Shown piece by piece: positions 35,457-47,368 of a DNA stretch of 64,000 nt. The position numbers were made by a program, and so were the translations under genes. Source of the DNA: Zea mays (lineage: Eukaryota > Streptophyta > Magnoliopsida > Poales > Poaceae); assembly GCF_902167145.1 (NCBI RefSeq), contig NC_050100.1, positions 216,870,081 to 216,934,080 on the forward strand, in the 5' to 3' direction. A model generated the notes under the pieces. That model was not told where the DNA came from and ran no database searches. It saw nothing but the letters and a program-made list of their open reading frames with translations. The number at the start of each line of letters is the position of its first letter. Positions within the stretch are counted from its first letter, which is position 1.

Positions 35457-35986
35457 TGGGCGGACCCAGGATTTAGAGAATGTGTATTCGAAATTTTAGT
35501 AAAGTATTTTTTTAGAACCTAAATCCAACCATAGTAGTCTTTAAGCATATATAATTGATTATATTATTATATAGAAATAGTTTCATAGCATATAAAATAT
35601 ATATCATATAAATGAGCATCCACATTAAATAACTACTAAACTATATCATAACTCACACGATAAAGAATAAGTCATAAAATGATAGCATTCAACGTATTAA
35701 AGTATTAATTGTAATATCTTAAATATATAGAGAATATTAAATATCATAAGAAAATATATATGTTACAACCCTTGTTCGCTGTAGCCCGTAGGCTGCCATA
35801 ACCCCTGTGCTCAGGTGTCCGTGCAGAGCTTTAACAAGCTAACGAGTAAAGGATGATGACCTATTATACTGTTTGATGGCCCACACGATAGAGAAATAAA
35901 GAGGATTGGTGAAAATCAAAGTTTGAACAAAATAGTTGTAAAATAGTGTAATTTATATTTTTACAATATTTTAGTATATGTACATA

Positions 35987-36036
<50 letters not shown>

Positions 36037-36090
36037 TTGTCAAGAATAATGGGTATTCAACTGACCCTTTGTATGTAGGCCCGCCCCTCA
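35457..36090. mobile_element. putative TIR element, TGGGCGGACCCAGG type, with an AT microsatellite
   Basis: The left end TGGGCGGACCCAGGATTT and the right end (reverse complement TGAGGGGCGGGCCTACA) are roughly inverted, like the element at 18836-19238. The interior is AT-rich. Confidence 0.4.
35989..36030. repeat. (AT)n microsatellite, about 21 units
   Basis: Uninterrupted AT dinucleotides over about 42 bp. Confidence 0.97.
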
Positions 36091-37374
36091 ATCGAACCAC
36101 ATGTGTGGCGGTCTCCAACCAGGTTTGGTCAAACATTGTGGTTGGTCAAACATTGGTGGGTCGTGGATTTGTTGCTCGTGTAGGTCAGCGTAGCCAGTAG
36201 CATGGTAGCCCAGTGGCGAGTGGCGAGCAGTACATCCGGGTGGCAGTCCGCAGGGTGAAAAGCCGGCAGGAAACCATTCACGGAGAACACAGAACAGCCA
36301 TCGATACGTCAAACGTCTCCATCGGAACAAACAGTGCGTATCTACCGGTACTTGGACAACGCCAGTGCCTTTTCACTTTTCTCATCGGTGTAGTGTGTTC
36401 ATGCCAGGCTTCACTTCACGCATCGGCAGCGGCAGGTCTCAAAAAGACCAGCGCCAACCACAGCGTCGCCGTCGCAGCAAACCCAAACCATGCCATTGCC
36501 ATGTTGAAGGCAGAGGTCTTCAAGCTGCATCTGCAAGCAAAAGTTCCCCCAGCAATGGCAGGTGGCAGTGGTCGTAAACGACGATCGACAGGATTCTCGG
36601 GAGCTAGGATACGATACGAACATGGAACGACATTACTGCGGCTATGCCTGTTTATTGTTCATTGAATTCGACCCGTTCCGGCGGGGCAGCAGGAGTCTGT
36701 CCGTGCCTACTGTGCGGCGGCTATGCCTGCGTCCTGCGACCGAGATCTCCAAAGACCGAGAGCTTTTTCCTGCTGCACCGTGGCCGATGGGAAGGTGACT
36801 GGGCTCTGCCGTGCGGCGACGAGACGAGAGGCGGGAGCAAGGACGGCCGGCCGGCCGGGGGAAGGGGAAGGGGTAGGCAAAGGCAAGCAAAGCGTTGCTG
36901 ATTGCGAGATAGCAGTTAACTGGATGGGACGCTTCGAGTGGAGCTGACACGCGGGCACGCGGCGCTTCTCGGGCCGGATTCCCACAGATGCGGCTGTGGA
37001 AAGCTACGCTGGGCTACCCAGTTCGATTCTCTACCGAATTTTACTATTTTACACTGTTTTTGTCCATGCATATTGTAACTGCATCAGTTTAACAATCGAC
37101 TTTAATCTAAAGCCAACAACTATAGCATACTTCAGAATCATTTGTCTATCCACCGGTATATATGTACTCCGTCGTCTATCGAGCTGACGCTTTAGGGCTT
37201 GTTTGAGAACTTTATTTCTCACAACCACGTACTACGGTTTAATATATGTCAACACATAACTATGGTATATTTTGTATCGGTCTAATCTAATAGCTGTTTG
37301 GAGACACAATATTTTAGTTGTAGTGTATAAGAGAAGACGGTAACTCGTGCAAGCAAAAAACTTTGGTCTAGACC
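36091..37374. other. intergenic DNA, right edge of the genic island
   Basis: Moderately GC-rich, with overlapping ORFs on both strands that match no family I recognise (the longest, 36213-36665, lacks supporting features). The end resembles the left terminus of a GGGCTTGTTTG-type MITE (about 37196) whose right end is not visible before the LTR. Confidence 0.4.
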
Positions 37375-39001
37375 TGTCGGCGTTTCGAGACCGGGGGGTC
37401 CCTGGGCCGACGAGTGAAATGTCGCTGCGTGCCCCAGCCCAGATGGGTCGGCGCGAGGCCGAGCGCGAAGGGGGGGGGGGGGGGAGAAAGGTGGCCGGAG
37501 ACGGGCGTGAGAGAGGTGGAAATCCCGCGGCCTTCGTGTTCGTCCCGCGCCCAGGTCGGGTGCGCTTGCAGTAGGGGATTACAAGCATCCACGCGGGAGA
37601 GGGAGCGAGCGGCCTCACGCGAGCGCCTGCCTCGTCCTCGTCCCCGCGCGGCCAACCTCTGTAAGAGGGCCCTGGTCCTTCCTTTTATAGACGTAAGGAG
37701 AGGATCCAGGTGTACAATGGGAGGTGTAGCAGAGTGCTACGTGTCTAGCGGAGGAGAGCTAGTGCCCTAAGTACACGCCGTCGTGGCAACCGGAGAGGTT
37801 TTGGCACCCAGTTGGTGTGATGTCGTGGCTGTCGGAGGAGCGCTGGAGCCTGGCGGAAGGACAACTATCGGGGCGGTTGAGTCCTTGCTGACGTCCTCTT
37901 GCTTCCGTAAGGGGGTCGAGAGCCGCCGTCGTCAGGGAGTGTGCGGGGCGCCATCATTGTCTTTCTGGCGGAGCGAGCCAGATGGGACGCCGGTCTTGTT
38001 CCCCGTAGCCTGAGTCAGCTCAGGGTAGGGTAATGATGGCGCCTCCTGTTGACGTGGCTGGCCCGCGCCCTAGGTTGGGTGATGTGGAGGCTCCTCCGAG
38101 GTCGAGGTCGAGTCTGTCTTCAGTGGCCGTGGTCGAGTCCGGGCCCCTGGGTCGGGCGAGGCGGAGACCGTCGGCTGAAGCCAGGGCTGAGTCCGAGCCC
38201 TGGGGTCGGGCGAAGCGGAGTTCGCCGTCTTCCGGGGCTTAGCCCGAGTCCGAGCCCTGGGTCGGGCGGAGCGGAGTTCGCCGTCTTCCGGGGCTTAGCC
38301 CGAGTCCGAGCCCTGGGTCGGGCGGAGCGGAGTTCGCCGTCTTCCGGGGCTTAGCCCGAGTCCGAGCCCTGGGTCGGGCGGAGCGGAGTTCGCCGTCTTC
38401 CGGGGATTAGCCCGAGTCCGAGCCCTAGGTCGGGCGGAGCGGAGTTCGCCGTCTTCCGGGGCTTAGCCCGAGTCCGAGCCCTGGGTCGGGCGGAGCGGAG
38501 CTTCCTATGGCGCCTGCGGCCGGGCCTGACTGCCTGTCAGCCTCCCTCTGTCAAGTGGCACCGCAGTCAGAGCGGCGCAGGCGGCGTTGTCTTTCTGTCA
38601 GGCCGGTCAGTGGAGCGGCGAAGTGACGGCGGTCACTTTGGCTCTGTCGACTGAAGGGCGCGCGTCAGGATAAAGGTGTCAGGCCACCTTTACATTAAAT
38701 GCTCCTGCGATTTGGTCGGTCGGCGTGGCGACTTGGTCAGGGTTGCTTCTTGGCGAAGACATGGCCTCGGGCGAGCCGGAAATATGTTCGCCGCTGGAGG
38801 GGGGCCTCGGGCGAGGCGAAGATCCTCCGAGTTCGGCTGCCCTTGTCCGAGGCTAGGCTCGGGCGAGGCGTGATCGAGTCTCTCGAATGGACCGATCCCT
38901 GACTTAACCGCACCCATCAGGCCTTTGCAGCTTTATGCTGATGGGGGTTACCAGCTGAGAATTAGGAGCCTTGAGGGTACCCCTAATTATGGTCCCCGAC
39001 A
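37375..39001 (-). repeat. complete gypsy LTR with 56-bp tandem repeats and a G15 run
   Basis: The tandem array (unit starts at 38234, 38290, 38346, 38402 and 38458, exactly 56 bp apart) lies in the U3 part. A run of 15 G occurs at 37470-37484. LTR termini and family assignment are given under the parent element. Confidence 0.88.
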
Positions 39002-39182
39002 GTAGCCCCCGAGCCTCGAAGGGAGTGTTAGCACTCGCTTGGAGGCTTTCGTCGCACTTTTTTGCAAGGGGACCAGCCTTTCTCGGTTGCGTTTTGTTCC
39101 GGTGGGTGCGCGCGAGCGCACCCGCCGGGTGTAGCCCCCGAGGCCTCGGAGGAGTGGTTTGACTCCTCCAAGGTCTTAATGC
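37375..39182 (-). mobile_element. gypsy-type retrotransposon, 3' LTR and a stub of internal sequence
   Basis: In element orientation the LTR (39001 to 37375) begins TGTCGGGGACCATAATTAGG and ends CGAAACGCCGACA, 1627 bp. Directly upstream in the element is the purine-rich tract GAGGCTCGGGGGCTAC, so this is the 3' LTR. Only 181 bp of internal sequence follow before the Sirevirus cluster inserts at 39183; the rest may lie right of the window. Same family as 15326-16603. Confidence 0.82.
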
Positions 39183-40491
39183 TGAAAGTCGCCTAGAGGG
39201 GGGGTGAATAGGGCGAAACTGAAATTCTCAAAAATAATCACAACTACAAGCCGGGTTAGCGTTAGAAATATAATCGAGTCCGCGAGAGAGGGCACAAATC
39301 AAATTGCAAGAGAGTAAGGAGTGTGACACGCTGATTTGTTTTACCGAGGTTCGGTTCTCGCAAACCTACTCCCCGTTGAGGAGGCCACAAAGGCCGGGTC
39401 TCTTTCAACCCTTACCCTCTCTCAAACGGTCCCTCAGACCGAGTGAGCTTTCTCTTCTCAATCACCTGGAACACAAAGTTCCCACAAGGATCACCACAAG
39501 TTTGGTGTCTCTTGCCTCAATTACAAGTGAGTTTTGATCGCAAGAAAGAAATCAAGAAAGAAGAAAGCAATCCAAGCGCAAGAGCTCGAAAGAACACAAG
39601 CAAATCTCTCTCTCTAATCGCTAGGGCGTTGTGTGGAATTTGGAGAGGATTTGATCTCTTTGGTGTGTCTAGAATTGAATGCTAGAGCTCTTGTAAGTAG
39701 TTGAGAAGTGGAAAACTTGGATGCAATGAATGGTGGGGTGGTTGGGGTATTTATAGCCTCAACCACCAAACTTGACCGTTGGTGGAGGCTGTCTGTCGAT
39801 GGCGCACCGGACAGTCCGGTGCACACCGGACATGTTCGGTGCACCAGCCACGTCACCAGTACCGTTGGAATCTAACCGTTGGAGTTCTGATTTCTGGGCC
39901 CGCCTCGATGTCCGGTGGCGCACCGGACATGAACTGTGCAGTGTCCGGTGCACCGGTATGGGCGCGCCTGCCTTCTGCGCCGCTGCGCGCGCATTTAATG
40001 TGTTGCAGGTAGCCGTTGGTGCGAAGGAGCCGTTGCTCCGAGGATGCATCGGACAGTCCGGTGCACACCGGACATGTCCGGTGAATTATAGCGGAGCAGC
40101 CTTCGTGAAATCCCGAGGCTGGCGAACTTCCAGAGCCGCGTCCCGTTGGAGCACCGGACACTGTCCGGTGTGCACCGGACAGTCCGGTGAATTATAGCGC
40201 GCTGGCTCTGGATTTTCCCGAAGGTGACGAGTTGGAGTTGGAGTCCTCTGGTGCACCGGACACTGTCCGGTGGCACACCGGACAGTCCGGTGCGCCAGAC
40301 CAGAGGAGCCTTCGGTTGCTCCTCTGCTCTTTTGTTGAACTCAATACTTGGTCTTTTTATTGGCTAAGTGTGAACCTTTTGCACCTGTATAACTTATACA
40401 CTAGAACAAACTAGTTAGTCCAAAGATTTGTGTTGGGCAATTCAACCACCAAAATTATATAGGAACTAGGTGTAAGCCTAATTCCCTTTCA
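39183..40491 (-). repeat. 3' LTR of Sirevirus copy C
   Basis: 1309 bp; in element orientation it begins TGAAAGGGAATTAGGC and ends GGCGACTTTCA. The first about 120 bp closely match the LTR at 53792-55025, but the U3 palindromes differ in type. Confidence 0.92.
39803..40300. repeat. LTR palindrome array (CACCGGACAGTCCGGTG type)
   Basis: At least five clusters of the CCGGAC-N-GTCCGG core (near 39803, 39931, 40050, 40151 and 40253), often in pairs joined by GTGCACCGG. Confidence 0.88.
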
Positions 40492-41324
40492 ATCTCCCCC
40501 TTTTTGGTGATTGATGCCAACACAAACCAAAGCAAATATAGAAGTGCATAATTGAACTAGTTTGCATAATATAAGTGCAAAGGTTGCTTGGAATTAAGCC
40601 AATATAAATACTTTACAAGATATGCATGGATTGTTTCTTCATTTTTAACATTTTGGACCACGCTTGCACCACATGTTTTGTTTTTGCAAAAATCTTTTGT
40701 AAATCTTTTCAAAGTTCTTTTGCAAATAGTCAAGGGTAAATGAATAAGAGTTTGCAAAGCATTTTCAAGTTTTGAAATTTTCTCCCCCTGTTTCAAATGC
40801 TTTTCCTTTGACTAAACAAAACTCCCCCTAAATGAAATCATCCTCTTAGTGTTCAAGAGGGTTTTGATGATTCAAATTGAAATACTACTTTCTCCCCCTT
40901 TTGAACTCAATAAGATACCAATTGAAAAATACTCTTTGAAAACACTAAGTTTTTGAAATTGGTGGTGGTGCGGTCCTTTTGCTTTGGGCTAATACTTTCT
41001 CCCCCTTTGGCATGAATCGCCAAAAACGGAGTCATTAGAGCCCTTCAAATTACTTTCTCCTCCTTTGGTCATAACTAAAAGAGTGAAGATTATACCAAAG
41101 TAGGAGGCCTTTTGCTTTGCTCTCTCCCCCAAGGATAGAGAGCGGCTCGGAGTGACAGCGAAGGATGAGTTGCGGAGTGGAGTGGAAGCATTAGTCTTTG
41201 CCGAAGACTCCAATTCCCTTTTAATACACCTATGACTTGGTTTGAAATAAACTTGAAAACACATTAGTCATAGCATATATAAAAGAGACATGATCAAGGT
41301 ATTTTTATGAGCTATGTGTGCAAG
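40492..41324 (-). other. Sirevirus copy C tail with multiple polypurine tracts
   Basis: On the minus strand about seven AAGGGGGAGA-like motifs are spread over 0.65 kb (near 40493, 40783, 40824, 40890, 40999, 41054 and 41124). The one at 40492-40502 abuts the LTR and is the functional tract by position. No ORF. Confidence 0.75.
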
Positions 41325-44300
41325 TTAGCAAAGGAAATTTCTAGAATCAAGTATATTGAGCTCATGCCTAAGTTTGGTAAAAGTTTGTTCATCAAGTGGC
41401 TTGGTAAAGATGTCGGCTAATTGATCTTTAGTGTTAATGTATGAAATCTCGATATCTCCCTTTTGTTGGTGATCCCTAAGAAAATGATACCGAATGGCTA
41501 AGTGCTTAGTGCGACTATGCTCGACGGGATTGTCGGCCATTTTGATTGCACTCTCATTATCACATAGCAAAGGGACTTTGGTTAATTTGTAACCGTAGTC
41601 CCGCAGGGTTTGCCTCATCCAAAGCAATTGCGCGCAACAATGACCTGCGGCAATGTACTCGGCTTCAGCGGTTGAAAGAGCGACCGAATTTTGCTTCTTT
41701 GAAGCCCAAGACACCAAGGATCTTCCCAAGAACTGGCAAGTCCCCGATGTGCTCTTTCTATTAATCTTACACCCCGCCCAATCGGCATCCGAATAACCAA
41801 TTAAATCAAAAGTGGATCCCCGAGGGTACCAAAGCCCAAACTTAGGAGTATAAGCCAAATATCTCAAGATTCGTTTTACGGCCGTAAGGTGGGATTCCTT
41901 AGGGTCGGCTTGGAATCTTGCACACATGCATACGGAAAGCATAATATCCGGTCGAGATGCACATAAATAGAGTAAAGAACCTATCATCGACCGGTATACC
42001 TTTTGATCCACGGACTTACCCCCCATGTCGAGGTCGAGATGCCCATTTGTTCCCATGGGAGTCTTGATGGGCTTGGCATCCTTCATTCCAAACTTGCTTA
42101 GGATGTCTTGAGTATACTTCGTTTGGCTAATGAAGGTGCCCTCTTGGAGTTGCTTGACTTGAAATCCTAGAAAATACTTCAACTCCCCCATCATAGACAT
42201 CTCGAATTTCTGTGTCATGATCCTACTAAATTCTTCACATGTAGATTCGTTAGTAGACCCAAATATAATATCATCAACATAAATTTGGCATACGAACAAA
42301 TCATTGTCAAGAGTTTTAGTGAACAAAGTAGGATCGGCCTTGCCGACTTTGAAGCCATTAGCAATAAGGAAATCTCTAAGGCATTCATACCATGCTCTTG
42401 GGGCTTGCTTGAGCCCATAAAGCGCCTTAGAGAGCCTATAGACATGGTTAGGGTACTCACTGTCTTCAAAGCTAGGAGGTTGCTCAACATAGACCTCTTC
42501 CTTGATTGGTCCATTGAGGAAGGCACTCTTCACGTCCATTTGATAAAGCTTGAAGCCATGGTAAGTAGCATAGGCTAATAATATGCGAATTGATTCAAGC
42601 CTAGCTACAGGTGCATAGGTTTCACCAAAATCCAAACCTTCGACTTGTGAATACCCCTTGGCCACGAGTCGAGCTTTGTTCCTTGTCACCACACCATGCT
42701 CGTCTTGCTTGTTGCGGAAGACCCACTTGGTTCCTACAACATTTTGGTTAGGACGTGGAACTAAATGCCATACCTCATTTCTAGTGAAGTTGTTGAGCTC
42801 CTCTTGCATCGCCACCACCCAATCCGAATCTTGTAGTGCTTCCTCTACCCTGTGTGGCTCAATAGAGGAAACAAACGAGTAATGCTCACAAAAATGTGCA
42901 ACACGAGATCTAGTAGTTACCCCCTTATGAATGTCGCCGAGGATGGTGTCGACGGGGTGATCTCGTTGTATTGCTTGGTGGACTCTTGGGTGTGGCGGCC
43001 TTGGTTGTTCATCCTCCTTGTCTTCATCATTTGCATCTCCCCCTTGATCATTGCCGTCATCTTGAGGTGGTTCATTTGCTTGATCTTCTACTTCATCAAT
43101 TTGAGCTTCAACCTCATTTTGAGTCGGTGGAGATGCTTGCGTGGAGGAGGATGGTTGATCTTGTGCTTTTGGAGGCTCTTCAGATTCCTTAGGACATACA
43201 TCCCCAATGGACATGTTCCTTAGCGTGATGCATGGAGCCTGTTCTTCACCTATCTCATCAAGATCAACTTGCTCTACTTGAGAGCCGTTAGTTTCATCAA
43301 ACACAACGTCACAAGAAACTTCAACTAGTCCTGAGGACTTGTTAAAGACTCTATATGCCCTTGTGTTTGAATCATATCCTAGTAAAAAGCCTTCTACAGT
43401 TTTAGGAGCAAATTTAGATTTTCTACCTCTCTTAACAAGAATAAAGCATTTGCTACCAAAAACTCTAAAATATGAAATATTGGGCTTTTTACCGGTTAGG
43501 AGTTCATAGGATGTCTTCTTGAGGATTCGGTGTAGATATAACCGGTTGATGGCGTAGCAGGCGGTGTTGACCGCCTCAGCCCAAAACCGATCCGGTGTCT
43601 TGTATTCATCAAGCATGGTTCTTGCCATGTCCAATAGAGTTCAATTTTTTCTCTCCACTACACCATTTTGTTGTGGAGTGTAGGGAGAAGAGAACTCATG
43701 CTTGATGCCCTCCTCCTCAAGGAAGCCTTCAATTTGAGAGTTCTTGAACTCTGTCCCGTTGTCGCTTCTTATTTTCTTGATCCTTAAGTCGAACTCAATT
43801 TGAGCCCGTCTCAAGAATCCCTTTAAGGTCTCTTGGGTTTGAGATTTTTCCTGTAAAAAGAATACCCAAGTGAAGCGAGAATAATCATCCACAATAACTA
43901 GACGGTACTTACTCCCGCCGATGCTTATGTAAGCGATCGGGCCGAATAGGTCCATGTGTAGGAGCTCCAGTGGCCTGTCACTAGTCATGATGTTCTTGTG
44001 TGGATGATGAGTGCCAACTTGCTTCCCGGCTTGGCATGCGCTACAAATCCTGTCTTTCTCAAAATGAACATTTGTTAGTCCTAAAATGTGCTCTCCCTTT
44101 AGAAGCTTATGAAGATTCTTCATTCCAACATGGGCTAGTCGGCGGTGCCAGAGCCAACCCAAGTTAGTCTTAGCAACCAAGCAAGTGTCGAGTTCAGCTC
44201 TATCAAAATCTACCAAGTATAGCTGACCCTCTAACACTCCCTTGAATGCTATTGAATCATCACTTCTTCTAAAGACAGTAACACCTACATCAGTAAATAG

Positions 44301-44567
44301 ACAGTTGTAGCCCATTTGACATAATTGGGATACGGAAAGCAAATTGTAATCTAAGGAATCTACAAGAAAAACATTGGAAATAGTATGGTCAGGTGATATA
44401 GCAATTTTACCCAATCCTTTGACCAAACCTTGATTTCCATCCCCGAATGTGATAGCTCGTTGGGGATCTCGGTTTTTCTCATATGAGGAGAACATCTTCT
44501 TCTCCCCTGTCATGTGGTTTGTGCACCCGCTGTCGAGTATCCAACTTGAGCCCCCGGATGCATAAAT
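41325..44567 (-). pseudogene. pol: Sirevirus copy C pol (protease, integrase, RT, RNase H) with one nonsense codon
   Basis: The frame opens after a TAG at 44568-44570 and holds SWILDSGCTNHMTG (aspartic protease). Next come a GAG-pre-integrase zinc region, the integrase core ([40 protein letters not shown]), the RT (catalytic YVDDIIFGS) and RNase H ([16 protein letters not shown]). The only lesion seen is a TGA at 43641-43643 after VVERKN, where the related copies have CGA, a CpG transition. Pol lies one frame away from gag, separated by the gag stop and a TAG. Confidence 0.88.
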
Positions 44568-44580
44568 CTACAAAACAATT

Positions 44581-47283
44581 TTAGTTCTTGACTTTAGGTA
44601 CCCAAACGGTTTTGGGTCCTTTGGCATTAGAAACAAGAACTTTGGGTACCCAAACACAAGTCTTGGAGCCCTTGTGTTTGCCCCCAACAAACTTGGCAAC
44701 TACCTTGCCGGATTTGTTAGTAAGCACATAAGATGCATCAAAAGTCTTAAACGAAATGTCATGATCATTTGATGCATTAGGAGTTTTCTTACTAGGCAAC
44801 TTAGCACGGGTTGGTTGCCTAGAGCTAGATGTCTCACCCTTATATATAAAAGCATGGTTAGGGCCAGAGTGAGACTTCCTAGAATGAACTTTCTTAATTT
44901 TGCTCTCGGGATAACCGGCAGGGTACAAAATGTAACCCTCGTTATCCTGAGGCATGGGAGCCTTGCCCTTAACAAAGTTAGACAAGTTTTTAGGAGGGGC
45001 ATTAAGTTTGACATTGTCTCCCCTTTGGAAGCCAATGCCATCCTTGATGCCAGGGCGTCTCCCATTATAGAGCATACTTCTAGCAAATTTAAACTTTTCA
45101 TTTTCCAAGTTATGCTCGGCAATTTTAGCATCTAATATTGCTATATGATCATTTTGTTGTTTAATTAAAGTCATGTGATCATGAATAGCATTGATATCAA
45201 CATCTCTACATCTAGTACAAATAGAAGTGTGCTCAACGGTAGATGTAGAGGGTTTGCAAGATTTTAATTCTACAACCTTAGCATGCAACATATCATTCTT
45301 AGTTCTAAGGTCGGAAATAATAGTAGTGCAAACATCAAAATCTTTAGCCTTAGCAATCAATTTTTCATTTTCTACTCTAAGGCTAGCAAGAGAATCATTC
45401 AATTCCTTAATCTTAGCAAGCAAATCATCATTATCATTTCTAAGATTGGGAATTGAAGCATCACAAACATGAGAATCAACCTTAGCAATTAATCTAGCAT
45501 TTTCATTTCTAAGGCTGTCTATAGTCTCATGGCAAGTGCTTAGCTCACTAGACAATTTTTCACATTTTTCAACTTGTAGAGCATAAGCATTTTTTACCTT
45601 AACATGCTTTTTGTTTTCCTTAATAAGGAAGTCCTCTTGAGAGTCCAAGAGATCATCCTTCTCATGAATAGCACTAATCAATTCATTTAATTTTTCCTTT
45701 TGTTGCATGTTTAGGTCGGCAAAAAGGGTACGCAAATTATTCTCCTCATCACTAGCATTATCATCACTAGAGGATTCATATTTAGTGGAGGATTTAGATT
45801 TAACCTTCTTCCTTTTGCCGTCCTTTGCCATGAGGCACTTGTGGCCGACGTTGGGGAAGAGGAGTCCCTTGGTGACGGCGATGTTGGCGGCGTCCTCGTC
45901 GGAAGAGGACTCGGTGGAGCTCTCGTCGGAGTCCCATTCCCGGCAAACATGGGCATCGCCGCCCTTCTTCTTGTAGTACTTCTTCTTTTCTCTCCTCTTT
46001 CCCTTCTTGTCGTCACCCCTGTCATTGTCACTAGATATAGGACATTTTGCAATGAAATGACCGGGCTTACCACATTTGTAGCACACTTTCTTGGAGCGGG
46101 GTTTATAGTCCTTCCCCTTCCGTTGCTTGAGGATTTGGCGAAAGCTTTTGATGATTAAAGCCATCTCCTCATTGTCGAGCTTGGAGGCGTCAATTGGTTG
46201 TCTACTCGGTGTAGACTCCTCCTTCTTCTCCTCCGTCGCCTTAAATGCCACCGGTTGCGCCTCGGACGTGGAGGGTTCGTCAAGCTCGTTGATCTTCTTT
46301 GAGCCTTTAATCATGCATTCAAAGCTCACAAAATTCCCGATAACTTCCTCGGGGGTCATTTGAGTATATCTAGGATTACCACGAATTAATTGAACTTGAG
46401 TGGGGTTAAGGAAAATGAGTGATCTAAGAATAACCTTAACCACCTCGTGGTCATCCCACTTCTTGCTCCCGAGGTTGCGCACTTGGTTCACCAAAGTCTT
46501 GAGCCGGTTGTACATGTCTTGTGGCTCTTCCCCTTGGCGAAGTCGAAAGCGACCGAGCTCCCCCTCGATCGTTTCCCGCTTGGTGATCTTTGTTAGTTCA
46601 TCACCCTCGTGCGCGGTCTTGAGGAGGTCCCAAATCTCCTTTGCATTCTTTAACCCTTGCACCTTGTTGTATTCTTCCTTGCTTAGAGAGGCGAGGAGTA
46701 TGGTTGTAGCTTGAGAGTTGAAGTGCTCGATTTGGGCCACCTCGTCCTCATCATAATCCTCATCCCCTACGGATGGTACCTGTGCTCCAAACTCAACAAC
46801 ATTCCATATACTTTTGTGGAGTGAGGTTAGATGAAATTTCATTAAATCACTCCACCTAGCATAATCTTCACCGTCAAAGGTTGGCGGTTTGCCTAATGGA
46901 ACCGAAAGTAATGGAGTATGTCTAGATGTACGAGGATAGTGTAAGGGGATCTTACTAAACTTCTTACGCTCTTGGCGTTTAGAAGTTACGGAGGGTGCAT
47001 CGGAGTCGGAGGTCGATGTTGATGAAGTGTCGGTCTCGTAGTAGACCACTTTCCTCATCCTCTTGTGCTTGTCCCCACTCCGATGTGGCTTGTGAGAGGA
47101 AGATCTCTCCTTCTTCTCTTTGTGGTGAGAAGAAGATTTCTTCTCCTTCCCTTTGTTGGAGGAGCTCTTCTTCTTCTTCTCCTTCCTCTTGGTGCGGGAC
47201 TCTTCCGATGAAGTGCTCCCGTGGCTTGTAGTGGGCTTTTCGCAGGTCTCCATCTCCTTCTTGGCGTGATCTCCCGACATCAC
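44581..47283 (-). CDS. gag: Sirevirus copy C gag, intact
   Basis: 900 residues with no stops. The N-terminus (1-100) is Lys/Ser-rich and charged. The capsid-like UBN2/retrotrans_gag region follows (about 130-330, KPPTFDGEDYARWSDLMKFH and NRLKTLVNQVRNLGSKKWDD). A CCHC knuckle CYKCGKPGHFIAKC lies near 405, and an acidic Ser/Asp stretch near 450-530. A long coiled coil (about 530-720) has repeated LRNEN/LLAKI heptads. The C-terminus is basic and ends in VWVPKVKN. Gag of 900 residues is long for copia elements but usual for Sireviruses, whose extended Gag is reported to bind the LC8 dynein light chain in some members. This is the only undamaged gag among the three copies. Confidence 0.88.
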   Translation of the reverse strand: MMSGDHAKKEMETCEKPTTSHGSTSSEESRTKRKEKKKKSSSNKGKEKKSSSHHKEKKERSSSHKPHRSGDKHKRMRKVVYYETDTSSTSTSDSDAPSVTSKRQERKKFSKIPLHYPRTSRHTPLLSVPLGKPPTFDGEDYARWSDLMKFHLTSLHKSIWNVVEFGAQVPSVGDEDYDEDEVAQIEHFNSQATTILLASLSKEEYNKVQGLKNAKEIWDLLKTAHEGDELTKITKRETIEGELGRFRLRQGEEPQDMYNRLKTLVNQVRNLGSKKWDDHEVVKVILRSLIFLNPTQVQLIRGNPRYTQMTPEEVIGNFVSFECMIKGSKKINELDEPSTSEAQPVAFKATEEKKEESTPSRQPIDASKLDNEEMALIIKSFRQILKQRKGKDYKPRSKKVCYKCGKPGHFIAKCPISSDNDRGDDKKGKRREKKKYYKKKGGDAHVCREWDSDESSTESSSDEDAANIAVTKGLLFPNVGHKCLMAKDGKRKKVKSKSSTKYESSSDDNASDEENNLRTLFADLNMQQKEKLNELISAIHEKDDLLDSQEDFLIKENKKHVKVKNAYALQVEKCEKLSSELSTCHETIDSLRNENARLIAKVDSHVCDASIPNLRNDNDDLLAKIKELNDSLASLRVENEKLIAKAKDFDVCTTIISDLRTKNDMLHAKVVELKSCKPSTSTVEHTSICTRCRDVDINAIHDHMTLIKQQNDHIAILDAKIAEHNLENEKFKFARSMLYNGRRPGIKDGIGFQRGDNVKLNAPPKNLSNFVKGKAPMPQDNEGYILYPAGYPESKIKKVHSRKSHSGPNHAFIYKGETSSSRQPTRAKLPSKKTPNASNDHDISFKTFDASYVLTNKSGKVVAKFVGGKHKGSKTCVWVPKVLVSNAKGPKTVWVPKVKN

Positions 47284-47310
47284 TTCGAGCGGTTAGGCTC
47301 TAATGAAGCA

Positions 47311-47326
47311 CCGGGCTTTGATACCA
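47311..47326 (-). other. primer binding site of Sirevirus copy C
   Basis: The minus strand reads TGGTATCAAAGCCCGG two bases after the LTR end CTTTCA, which fits initiator Met tRNA priming. Confidence 0.8.
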
Positions 47327-47328
47327 AT

Positions 47329-47368
47329 TGAAAGTCGCCTTCTAAACATACCAATTGAAGATCCCCTT
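47329..47368. other. head-to-head junction between Sirevirus copies C and A
   Basis: The 12-bp LTR remnant TGAAAGTCGCCT (47329-47340) is followed by TCTAAACATAC (47341-47351), which also occurs 44 bp to the right (47385-47395). An overlapping ATACCAATTGAA (47348-47359) also occurs 27 bp to the left (47321-47332). Plus-strand gag homology starts right after. This looks like filler DNA copied from both sides during end joining. Confidence 0.75.

Larger units (their letters stand above)
39183..47340 (-). mobile_element. Sirevirus copy C (Ji/Opie-type), 5' LTR lost
   Basis: Order in element orientation: a 12-bp remnant of the 5' LTR end (47329-47340), primer binding site, gag (47283-44581), pol (44567-41325), untranslated tail, 3' LTR (40491-39183). 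The left flank AATGC (39178-39182) is the expected 5-bp target duplication; no partner is identifiable. The 5' LTR is cut off where the plus-strand copies join. Confidence 0.88.

Noticed and set aside
36213..36665. 150-codon plus-strand ORF
   Set aside because: No family, no clear ATG context or splice support, and overlapping frames on both strands.
16604..37374. Reading the genic island as a single large transposon bounded by inverted gypsy LTRs
   Set aside because: The two flanking sequences differ and the LTRs are independent retrotransposon ends; no transposase or matching target duplication.
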